From positions 1-6,308 of the forward strand of contig QHQV01000093.1 of NCBI GenBank assembly GCA_003219945.1: DNA of 6,308 bases, read 5' to 3'. The translations under genes and the position numbers were made by a program. Below, in pieces: positions 1 to 4,715 of this stretch. This DNA comes from Verrucomicrobiota bacterium. Its GTDB lineage: Bacteria; Verrucomicrobiota; Verrucomicrobiia; Chthoniobacterales; UBA10450. Each line of letters starts with the position of its first letter. Position 1 is the stretch's first letter. Under the pieces are notes generated by a model that did not search any database, had not been told where the DNA came from, and saw only the letters and a list, made by a program, of their open reading frames with translations.

Positions 1-94
1 GCAGTTCGAGTTTTACAAACGATTCGGTGCCGTCACTCCACGCAATGGCCAGTTCGTCTCCGATTTGTTGGATGTTCCTCGGCTCAAGTCGCAT
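1..94 (-). CDS. DUF971 (GBBH-like N-terminal) domain protein, partial
   Basis: Only the first 31 codons are present; the gene runs off the left edge. The peptide begins MRLEPRNIQQIGDELAIAW and continues SDGTESFVKLEL. It matches the start of the small DUF971 family (the N-terminal domain of gamma-butyrobetaine hydroxylase-like proteins), whose members have a short strand-rich opening with a conserved W-[ST]-D-G turn and then a Cys-containing segment, here outside the window. Stand-alone members are often thought to be linked to iron-sulfur metabolism, but their role is unsettled. The start at 94 is preceded by a G-rich stretch (GGGG about 4 nt upstream) that could act as a weak ribosome binding site. 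It lies 50 nt downstream of yggS on the same strand, so co-transcription is possible, although a strong hairpin sits between them. The family call rests on a short N-terminal fragment. Confidence 0.68.
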   Translation of the reverse strand, partial: MRLEPRNIQQIGDELAIAWSDGTESFVKLEL

Positions 95-116
95 TTTCCC
101 CAATTCTTTCAAGGAG

Positions 117-136
117 CGGCGGCTTTCTAGCCGCCG
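117..136. repeat. Perfect GC-rich palindrome (REP-like hairpin)
   Basis: An 8-bp perfect stem CGGCGGCT / AGCCGCCG closes a TTCT loop. It lies between the yggS stop and the DUF971 start. No T-run follows on either strand, so it is not a standard intrinsic terminator. It could instead be a dispersed REP-like element, an mRNA-stabilising hairpin or a processing site. A second, smaller inverted repeat (CGATC TAGA GATCG, 141-154) overlaps the end of yggS. Confidence 0.6.
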
Positions 137-144
137 AGAACGAT

Positions 145-846
145 CTAGAGATCGCCCTTCCTTGCTCTTCGCTCACCAAATATCGCCGTACCCACGCGCA
201 CCAGTGTCGCGCCCTCCTCGATTCCAATTGGAAAATCCTGCGTCATGCCCATCGAAAGCTGCGGCAGCTTGATGCTGAATTCCTTCTCGAGCGAATCGCG
301 CAATTTCCGAACTTGCACAAAAAATTTCCGCGAGTCTTCCGATTCCACAGCCAGCGGTGGAATACACATCAGCCCTTCGATCGAGAGGCGCGGCAGCGCT
401 AGCAGTATTTCCATTTGCTCACGCAAGTGGTCGGGAGCAAATCCGAATTTACTGCCCTCACCGGCCAAGTTCACCTCAAGCAAAACCCGTGGATACAATC
501 CTTCTTCGTCCGCAATCCGGTTAACGTCTTGGGCCAGCGCAAGAGAATCAACGCTGTGAATCACTTCGAATAGCGGCAGCGCCTGGCGCACTTTGTTTTT
601 CTGGAGATGCCCGACAAAATGCCAACGGAGGTTCGACGGCAGCTCAGGAATTTTGGCGCGCGCTTCTTGAACGCGGCTTTCACCGAACAGAGTTTGCCCG
701 GCTTCAATCGCCTCACGCACTTTCTCAGCTGGATGCGTCTTGGTGATCGCGACCAGCTCAACGTCGTCAGCCGACCGACCTAACTTCGCCGCCGCGCTGG
801 CGATTTGCTCCCGGACGCGCTCCAGATTTTCAGCGATCGAACACAT
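145..846 (-). CDS. yggS: YggS/PLPBP family pyridoxal 5'-phosphate homeostasis protein
   Basis: A 233-aa, single-domain fold-type III PLP-binding protein, the usual length for the family. It is not known to be an enzyme; relatives bind PLP and keep vitamin B6 and amino-acid pools balanced in the cytoplasm. The PLP lysine falls at K36 in AITKTHP, the same number as in E. coli YggS. Further hallmarks in order are FGESRVQEA, WHFVGHLQKNK, HSVDS, EVNLAGEGSKFGF, GLMCIPP, and the C-terminal LSMGM with GATLVRVGTAIFG, which forms the phosphate-binding end. I chose the ATG at 846 because family members begin with a short stretch before the ENLERVRE helix. The frame stays open to an ATG at 927, but that 27-residue extension resembles nothing in the family and would include the promoter. 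No Shine-Dalgarno precedes 846, which fits a leaderless mRNA. DUF971 lies downstream and a divergent secreted-protein gene upstream. Confidence 0.96.
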   Translation of the reverse strand: MCSIAENLERVREQIASAAAKLGRSADDVELVAITKTHPAEKVREAIEAGQTLFGESRVQEARAKIPELPSNLRWHFVGHLQKNKVRQALPLFEVIHSVDSLALAQDVNRIADEEGLYPRVLLEVNLAGEGSKFGFAPDHLREQMEILLALPRLSIEGLMCIPPLAVESEDSRKFFVQVRKLRDSLEKEFSIKLPQLSMGMTQDFPIGIEEGATLVRVGTAIFGERRARKGDL

Positions 847-851
847 GCGGA

Positions 852-879
852 ATTGTAGGGCACGCGCTGCGCCTGCCAA
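852..879 (-). promoter_or_regulatory. Sigma70-like promoter of yggS (possibly leaderless)
   Basis: On the minus strand, TTGGCA (879-874) and TACAAT (857-852) each match the -35 and -10 consensus at 5 of 6 positions, with a 16-bp spacer. Only 5 nt (TCCGC) separate the -10 box from the ATG at 846, so transcription would start at or next to the initiation codon. No ribosome binding site is present there, consistent with leaderless translation. Confidence 0.55.
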
Positions 880-1028
880 TTCAAAATCTAGCACGAACAT
901 TTCAGGGTCCGGAACCATTTCGCCCACCCGACGAAGTACTATTAGTGGCAGCGGAATACAGAAAGCCCTTCGTTCTTTTGATTTATTTGCTCGTCAATCG
1001 GCCGCAAATCACGCAGATCGAGCTTATT

Positions 1029-1325
1029 ATGAGACGCTACTTACTTCTTCTTGCGATAATCGTTACCGCAGTAATCTGTGCCAGCTCGTTCGCGCAGGAT
1101 AAGACCAGCTTGCAATCTAACGCGAGGATCGTCAGCCTTCTTCAGGGCAGCGCCGGCAAAAGTGTCGAGCTGCATTTGAGATTGGGAGAGAAAATGGGCG
1201 GCAAGATCGCGCAAGTGACAGACAACACCCTTCATCTTTCCAATCTTACTGGCGCGGAATATTTCGACGCGTTCGTCGATATGAAAGACATTTCTGCGGA
1301 AGTAGTTCGTGTCGCCGGCAGATAG
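1029..1325 (+). CDS. Small secreted protein with Sm-like sequence pattern, unknown function
   Basis: A 98-aa protein I cannot assign to a named family. Residues 1-22 are a clear Sec signal peptide: MRRY, a hydrophobic core, then cleavage after SSFA at about A22. The mature part has about 76 residues with a regular alternating pattern: a short helix-like start (ARIVSLLQG), then GKSVELHLRLGEKMGGKIAQV, NTLHLSNL, EYFDAFVDMKDISAEVVRV. This order of helix, strand, G-containing bent strand and a final 'DI..V' strand resembles Sm/LSm-type small barrels, but this is a pattern reading, not a homology hit. The start at 1029 is chosen because the signal peptide begins there; the frame is open from 945, but that segment looks non-coding. 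A weak GAG lies 6 nt upstream. It diverges from yggS across 182 nt and ends 94 nt before the membrane microprotein, which it may share a transcript with. Confidence 0.72.
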   Translation: MRRYLLLLAIIVTAVICASSFAQDKTSLQSNARIVSLLQGSAGKSVELHLRLGEKMGGKIAQVTDNTLHLSNLTGAEYFDAFVDMKDISAEVVRVAGR

Positions 1326-1405
1326 CAGATCCTACAATTCACACTAGAGGCCGGATGTTGACGTTCAACCTGCGCGCCGAGCATCTGGGGTGGCGCCAAA
1401 GTGTT

Positions 1406-1410
1406 GAGGA
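1406..1410 (+). promoter_or_regulatory. Ribosome binding site favouring the upstream start of the microprotein
   Basis: GAGGA lies 9 nt before the ATG at 1420. This spacing suits the 56-aa form. The alternative ATG at 1447 has no purine-rich site in front of it. Confidence 0.5.
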
Positions 1411-1419
1411 TTGCCAACC

Positions 1420-1590
1420 ATGGACGCAATTGGTCATACTCACCCCATGATTACCAAAAACATCGGAATGCTCCTGCTAGCGATTTATCTGATCGTAGTC
1501 GGACTTGTCACGCTCACCGGGCTCGGTATCGGCATCATCACTGGTGTGCTGGCGCTGCTTGCTGGAATTTTTATCCTGATCGGCCGTTAG
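1420..1590 (+). CDS. Two-helix small membrane protein, unknown function
   Basis: A 56-aa ORF, or 47 aa if translation starts at the in-frame ATG at 1447. The sequence MITKNIGMLLLAIYLIVVGL is followed by a Thr/Gly turn (TLTGLG) and a second hydrophobic stretch ending FILIGR. This predicts a helical hairpin with membrane segments at about residues 15-33 and 36-54 of the long form. It has almost no charged residues in the helices and an Arg at the extreme C-terminus. I recall similar short MLLLAI...GR proteins in Acidobacteria and Verrucomicrobia, all hypothetical. The GAGGA site supports the 1420 start, while the compact Met-Ile-Thr-Lys start at 1447 looks more like relatives. Its stop lies 4 nt from the stop of the opposing DUF72 gene. 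Being under 60 codons, it is easily missed by gene callers. Confidence 0.72.
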   Translation: MDAIGHTHPMITKNIGMLLLAIYLIVVGLVTLTGLGIGIITGVLALLAGIFILIGR

Positions 1591-1594
1591 GCGT

Positions 1595-2299
1595 TTAAGA
1601 TTCGCCGACCAATTCGATCATCTGCCTGGCGAGCTTCGGCCCGATGCCGCTCTCTTCGTGTTTGAAATAAACGAAGCGGTCCGTCCAGTTTGTGTTCTGT
1701 TCGCGCACGAATTCGGACCAGCGTTTCACGTCTTCATCGCTGTAGTCTTCGCGACGTAGGCGAAGGTAACCGTAATCGGCGGTAATCTTCTTCGGAGTCG
1801 CGATTGTGTCGGTATCAGCAATGCAGAGCGCGATATTGCGCGAGCGGAGCAGATCGAAAATTGTGTCATCGAACCAAGACTCGTGACGGAATTCGAACGC
1901 GGCGCGCATCGAGGGAAGCTCGCGCAGGAATGCGCTCAACACGTCTTCATCTTTTTTGAACGTGGGCGGCAATTGAAACAGCACTGGCCCAAGTCGTTCG
2001 CCGAGAGCAGTCACCACTTTGCAGAAGTACTCGAGCGTGTTCGCGCAATCGCGCAATTTTGACCAATGAGTGATTTTCTGCGGCGCTTTTAAAGCGAAGC
2101 GAAATTTTTCCGGCGTTTGCGTTTTCCAGTTTTCGATCGTCTTCTGCGCGGGAATGCGGTGAAACGTGTAATTGATCTCGGTCGTGGCGAAGCGTTCGGC
2201 GTAAAAAGGCAGCATCTTTGCCGTGGGCAAAGCCTCAGGATAGAAATTTCCTTTCCACTCGGCGTACTGAAATCCAGAGGTGCCGATCCAGAAGTTCAT
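1595..2299 (-). CDS. DUF72 (YecE-like) family protein
   Basis: A 234-aa protein of the DUF72 family, which adopts a TIM-barrel-like fold; its reaction is unknown. The family signatures are present in order: FWIGTSGFQYAEWKGNFYP near the N-terminus, FATTEINYTFHRIP, RFALKAPQKITHW, LGPVLFQLPP, AAFEFRHESWF, then CIADTD and YGYLRLRR. The C-terminal part contains FVYFKHEESGIGPKLARQM, where relatives often have a 'YFnNd..G.A..NA' segment, here diverged. No signal peptide is seen, so it is cytoplasmic. The ATG at 2299 is chosen because family members begin only one or two residues before the WIGTSG motif; the ATG at 2332 would add 11 residues that look unlike the family. No clear ribosome binding site precedes either start. 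The gene is divergent from the Thr-rich secreted protein and convergent with the membrane microprotein. Confidence 0.95.
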   Translation of the reverse strand: MNFWIGTSGFQYAEWKGNFYPEALPTAKMLPFYAERFATTEINYTFHRIPAQKTIENWKTQTPEKFRFALKAPQKITHWSKLRDCANTLEYFCKVVTALGERLGPVLFQLPPTFKKDEDVLSAFLRELPSMRAAFEFRHESWFDDTIFDLLRSRNIALCIADTDTIATPKKITADYGYLRLRREDYSDEDVKRWSEFVREQNTNWTDRFVYFKHEESGIGPKLARQMIELVGES

Positions 2300-2410
2300 A
2301 TCACGGTTCAGAGCGAAGGGTGCGCCGGGCAAGGGCTGGATTCAAGCCTCACAAACACACTGAACGAGCGTCCGCGGGGAAAGCTCGATCCGAATCAGGT
2401 GTGACGGCAA

Positions 2411-2447
2411 GTTCCTAGACCTCCCGAATTTAGAGGGGACCGGGAAC
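2411..2447. other. Imperfect inverted repeat in the intergenic region upstream of the Thr-rich gene
   Basis: GTTCC (2411-2415) pairs with GGAAC (2443-2447), and an inner CCTC (2420-2423) pairs with GAGG (2433-2436) around a loop that includes AATTTA. It lies 39 nt upstream of the Thr-rich gene start, where an operator or a 5' leader hairpin could sit. The pairing is broken and short, so this is a weak call. I see no convincing -35/-10 pair in the 186-nt divergent region. Confidence 0.25.
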
Positions 2448-2473
2448 GTTATTACTGCCGCAATTGAACAAAC

Positions 2474-2480
2474 AAGGGAG
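2474..2480 (+). promoter_or_regulatory. Strong ribosome binding site of the Thr-rich secreted protein
   Basis: AAGGGAG ends 5 nt before the ATG at 2486. It is one of the two best Shine-Dalgarno matches in the window and suggests that this gene is well translated. Confidence 0.65.
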
Positions 2481-2485
2481 AAAAC

Positions 2486-2815
2486 ATGAAAAGAGCAGTG
2501 TTGAGCATCGCGTTGGCGTTCGTGGCGCCGTTCGCATGGGCACAGGTCTCGGAGACCACGACAACAACGACCACGACTGAAGGCAGTGGGACGATCACGG
2601 AGTACACTCCGGGCAGTCAGATCGTTCTGAAGGAGAGCAGTGGACCGCGCACTTATCGCTTCGGCAAGTCAGTCACATATGTGACCAAAAGCGGCAAGGT
2701 GTTGGATCCAGATGTGGTAAAAACCAAGATCAGAGTCGGGGTACCAGTCCATGTCCATTATATCGGAACAGGCGACAGCATGATGGTTGATCGCGTAATC
2801 GTCGACGAAGATTAA
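2486..2815 (+). CDS. Small secreted Thr-rich protein, unknown function
   Basis: A 109-aa exported protein. Residues 1-19 form a Sec signal peptide (MKRAVLS, hydrophobic core, PFAWA|Q). Next comes a low-complexity linker with eight consecutive threonines at 24-31, then a compact domain of about 75 residues: GTITEYTPGSQIVLKE, GPRTYRFGKSVTYVTKSGK, then DVVKTKIRVGVPVHVHYIG and MMVDRVIVDED. The domain reads as all-beta and is similar in style to small exported OB- or SH3-like domains, but I cannot name the family. I recall closely similar proteins in Chthoniobacterales genomes, annotated as hypothetical. The start is supported by an optimally spaced AAGGGAG. A strong intrinsic terminator begins 22 nt after the stop, so the gene is probably monocistronic. 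Location after export would be the periplasm or outside the cell. Confidence 0.82.
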   Translation: MKRAVLSIALAFVAPFAWAQVSETTTTTTTTEGSGTITEYTPGSQIVLKESSGPRTYRFGKSVTYVTKSGKVLDPDVVKTKIRVGVPVHVHYIGTGDSMMVDRVIVDED

Positions 2816-2837
2816 TAATTAGTCTCGTTCGTCTCCG

Positions 2838-2886
2838 ACGCGCCTTTCTGTTCCGCCAAGGCGGGCAGCAAAGGCGCGTTTTATTT
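2838..2886 (+). terminator. Intrinsic terminator of the Thr-rich gene
   Basis: A perfect 10-bp stem, ACGCGCCTTT (2838-2847) with AAAGGCGCGT (2870-2879), encloses a second small hairpin (CCGC CAAG GCGG, 2853-2864, plus CTG/CAG pairs at 2848-2850 and 2866-2868). The right arm runs straight into TTTTATTT (2879-2886). It starts 22 nt after the upstream stop codon. Confidence 0.85.
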
Positions 2887-2953
2887 GGTTTCGGCGACAC
2901 CGAGTCGAAAACATCAAGGCCGACCGCCGTGTGATACACGAACTGTCTGTGTT

Positions 2954-3136
2954 ATGAAGCTACAAATGAAGGGGAACTGGAACGAAATAAAGGGCAAACT
3001 AAAGCAGAAATATGGTCAGCTGACTGACGACGATCTGGCGTTTGCCGACGGCAAGGAGGACGAGCTTCTGGGTCGCCTCCAAAAGAGACTGGGCAGAACA
3101 AAAGACGAGCTTCGAGCTGAGATTGAGGACATGTGA
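2954..3136 (+). CDS. CsbD/YjbJ-like small stress protein
   Basis: A 60-aa, highly charged, helical protein of the CsbD family. It contains [20 protein letters not shown], then [21 protein letters not shown] and [15 protein letters not shown]. The order 'GNW...KGK.K..W/YG.LTDDD....GK.D.L.G..Q...G' matches E. coli YjbJ more closely than the B. subtilis CsbD subtype. Members are abundant stress- or stationary-phase-induced cytoplasmic proteins of unknown molecular function. The ATG at 2954 is chosen because the family motif starts a few residues later. The frame is open upstream to 2885, but that segment overlaps the terminator and has no family resemblance. No convincing ribosome binding site is visible. 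The gene follows a terminator, so it should have its own promoter within 2887-2953, although I could not identify one. It converges on the histidine phosphatase with a 24-nt gap. Confidence 0.92.
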   Translation: MKLQMKGNWNEIKGKLKQKYGQLTDDDLAFADGKEDELLGRLQKRLGRTKDELRAEIEDM

Positions 3137-3137
3137 T

Positions 3138-3153
3138 TCCCATCTCGATGGGA
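3138..3153. terminator. Palindrome between convergent genes, possible bidirectional terminator
   Basis: TCCCAT CTCG ATGGGA (extendable to 7 bp with a TC loop) lies in the 24-nt gap between the CsbD stop and the histidine phosphatase stop. The position suits a shared terminator, but there is no T-run on either side, so any termination would be weak or factor-assisted. Confidence 0.35.
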
Positions 3154-3160
3154 GTAATGA

Positions 3161-3763
3161 TTAGCTCAGTACGGTTCTAATTGGAACCCAGTTTAGCAAT
3201 CGCACGATTGCACCATCGGCGTCTATCTGAATGATGCTGACGGAGCCGGTATCAATCTGGAAACGAAATAGTAGATCCAGGTGCATGCCGAGGAAGTGGG
3301 TGAGCGCGGCGCGGATCACGTCACCGTGCGTGAAAACGGCGATGCATCGAAACCGATTTCCTAGCGCCGCGATTTTCGCGAGCACGCGTGCTTGAACCTG
3401 ATGCATCGATTCGCAAGTTGGCGGCGAAGTCTCGCTCCGTTGGGTATTCCATTTATGCCATTCGGGAATTAACTCTAGCTCGCTGAGGGTGCGGTTCGTC
3501 CAGTCGCCCATTTCCAGTTCGTCAAATTCATCCGCCACATGCAAAGGTGAACGGAGCTTGCGCGCCAGGGGTTCTGCGGTTTCGCGCGTCCGCTCGAGTG
3601 GACCGCAATAGACTGCTTCAATCGGCAAAACAGAAATTGTATCGGCGAGTTGCTCCGCCTGCTGCCTACCTGACTCGTTGAGATGAATACCAGGTGTGCG
3701 TCCTAACATTTTTTTGCCAACCACATCGTGAGTCGCATGGCGAATCAACAGCACGTTAGGCAT
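3161..3763 (-). CDS. Histidine phosphatase superfamily protein (phosphoglycerate mutase-like)
   Basis: A 200-aa cytoplasmic phosphohydrolase of the branch-1 histidine phosphatase superfamily (CobC/GpmB-like), of typical length. The phospho-acceptor motif is LLIRHATH (R8, H9). GRTPGIHLNESGRQQAEQLA matches the usual 'G..d..Lt..G..QA..la' segment. CGPLERTRETA carries the conserved second arginine (R58), E82 in DELEMGDW is the candidate proton donor, and FTHGDVIRA gives the second histidine (H146). The Glu-Gly that often follows the Trp (W88) is replaced by Thr-Asn, so substrate preference cannot be read by analogy. It is the last gene of the four-gene leftward set, 34 nt after the glycoside hydrolase and without a visible ribosome binding site. 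In this setting it could remove a phosphate from a sugar-phosphate intermediate, but that is inference. It could equally be an unrelated housekeeping phosphatase. Confidence 0.9.
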   Translation of the reverse strand: MPNVLLIRHATHDVVGKKMLGRTPGIHLNESGRQQAEQLADTISVLPIEAVYCGPLERTRETAEPLARKLRSPLHVADEFDELEMGDWTNRTLSELELIPEWHKWNTQRSETSPPTCESMHQVQARVLAKIAALGNRFRCIAVFTHGDVIRAALTHFLGMHLDLLFRFQIDTGSVSIIQIDADGAIVRLLNWVPIRTVLS

Positions 3764-3797
3764 TGCTGTCGGAATTGATGCGGCTGTGCGGTTGCTC

Positions 3798-4715
3798 TCA
3801 ACTTGAAACTGCTTCCATCGCTGACAACTGCGGCGCGTAGCGTCGCGTCATTCGAGCGCAGAATTCCGCAAATTCACCTAGTACCAGTGGCGGACTGGCG
3901 TAGTGCGGCGCAATCCCGCGGTGTTCAGGCGTGAAGCAGAATGTGAGCGTCACCTCGAATTCTTCGAGGCCGTTCATTTGCCGATCAAACCATTGTTCTG
4001 CTTTCGGCCGAAAACTGTCAGCCCAACTGATACCGGTGCGAAGATGTTTCACTCCAAGCCGGCGCAGCCATCGGACCGCGTCGTCGAGACGATGATCTTC
4101 GAAGTTGAACCACTGACAAATTCCAAGGTGCGACCTGTAAGTTGCAAATAATTCTAGGGCGCGTTTCGGCGAACCATCCTCGCGCAGCAAGCCCATATAG
4201 AAGTGCCGGTAGTAAGCTGACCCTTCCGTCTCTCGATGGCGCGTCGTAGCCGGCCACGCGCGCGGCAGGTCGTAAAGCGAATACCAGTGGATTCGGGAAA
4301 CGCGGCCAATGAGTAGTTCCGCGGTTCGACGCAGGCCAAATTCCTGAACTTCTTCCGCGCCGAAACTGGAGACGCCAACTTCCGAAATCCATACTGGCAA
4401 ATCAGTGACAGCCTCGATGTCGCTGATTCGATCCGGCCATTCGTTGATCTGCCAGTGATTCCAATCCAGCGGAAATCCGTGCAGGGCGACGACATCGAAA
4501 TGATCCAGCACGCCGAAGCCTTGCATCCGCGCGATGAATTTTGGATCGATTGGTGAAATCCCGCCGAGCACACACGGCAAGTGCGGATTTGCTTCTGCCA
4601 CCGCGTCCGCAGCGGCAATCGCCATGTCCGCGAACATTCGCCATTCCGGGTCGATCTCGAAATCCCAATGGGATTTGTTGTTCGGCTCGTTCCAAATCAT
4701 CACTGCTTCAATCAT
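3798..4715 (-). CDS. Clan GH-A-like glycoside hydrolase, apparently circularly permuted
   Basis: A 305-aa protein without a signal peptide. It begins MIEAVMIWNEPNN, so the GH-A acid/base motif lies at residues 8-13 (E10). WISEVGVSSF (109-118) gives the candidate nucleophile E112, and IHWYSLYDLP (142-151) resembles the last barrel strand. After a linker at about 185-196, residues 197-295 look like the opening of the same barrel: GICQWF, then HLRTGISWADSFRP, FEVTLTFCFTPEHRG and a helix ending RRYAP. In ordinary GH-A enzymes that helix comes just before the WNEPN strand, so the domain order is rotated. Relatives may be annotated as beta-xylosidase; the substrate is unknown. The start at 4715 is fixed by GGAGG seven nt upstream and overlaps the methyltransferase end by 8 nt. 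The frame is open to 5033, but that stretch is the methyltransferase gene in another frame. Confidence 0.85.
   Translation of the reverse strand: MIEAVMIWNEPNNKSHWDFEIDPEWRMFADMAIAAADAVAEANPHLPCVLGGISPIDPKFIARMQGFGVLDHFDVVALHGFPLDWNHWQINEWPDRISDIEAVTDLPVWISEVGVSSFGAEEVQEFGLRRTAELLIGRVSRIHWYSLYDLPRAWPATTRHRETEGSAYYRHFYMGLLREDGSPKRALELFATYRSHLGICQWFNFEDHRLDDAVRWLRRLGVKHLRTGISWADSFRPKAEQWFDRQMNGLEEFEVTLTFCFTPEHRGIAPHYASPPLVLGEFAEFCARMTRRYAPQLSAMEAVSS

Noticed and set aside
141..154. Short inverted repeat CGATC TAGA GATCG at the yggS stop codon
   Set aside because: Five pairs without a T-run is within chance expectation and it overlaps coding sequence, so I list it only as a note to the larger palindrome.
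27..272. Plus-strand frame over the left edge
   Set aside because: It is antisense to the end of yggS and the DUF971 start, and its protein is low in complexity with no family features.
847..927. 27-residue N-terminal extension of YggS from the ATG at 927
   Set aside because: It would contain the promoter-like boxes at 852-879, and the catalytic lysine would move from the family position K36 to 63.
1357..1369. GTTGA/TCAAC inverted repeat between the Sm-like gene and the microprotein
   Set aside because: A 5-bp stem with a 3-nt loop and no T-run is too weak to call a terminator. TTGACG there also lacks a -10 partner.
2438..2470. Possible ECF-sigma-type promoter (GGAAC near 2443) before the Thr-rich gene
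   Set aside because: GGAAC is present, but I find no matching -10 element at the right spacing, and the motif is also half of a weak inverted repeat.
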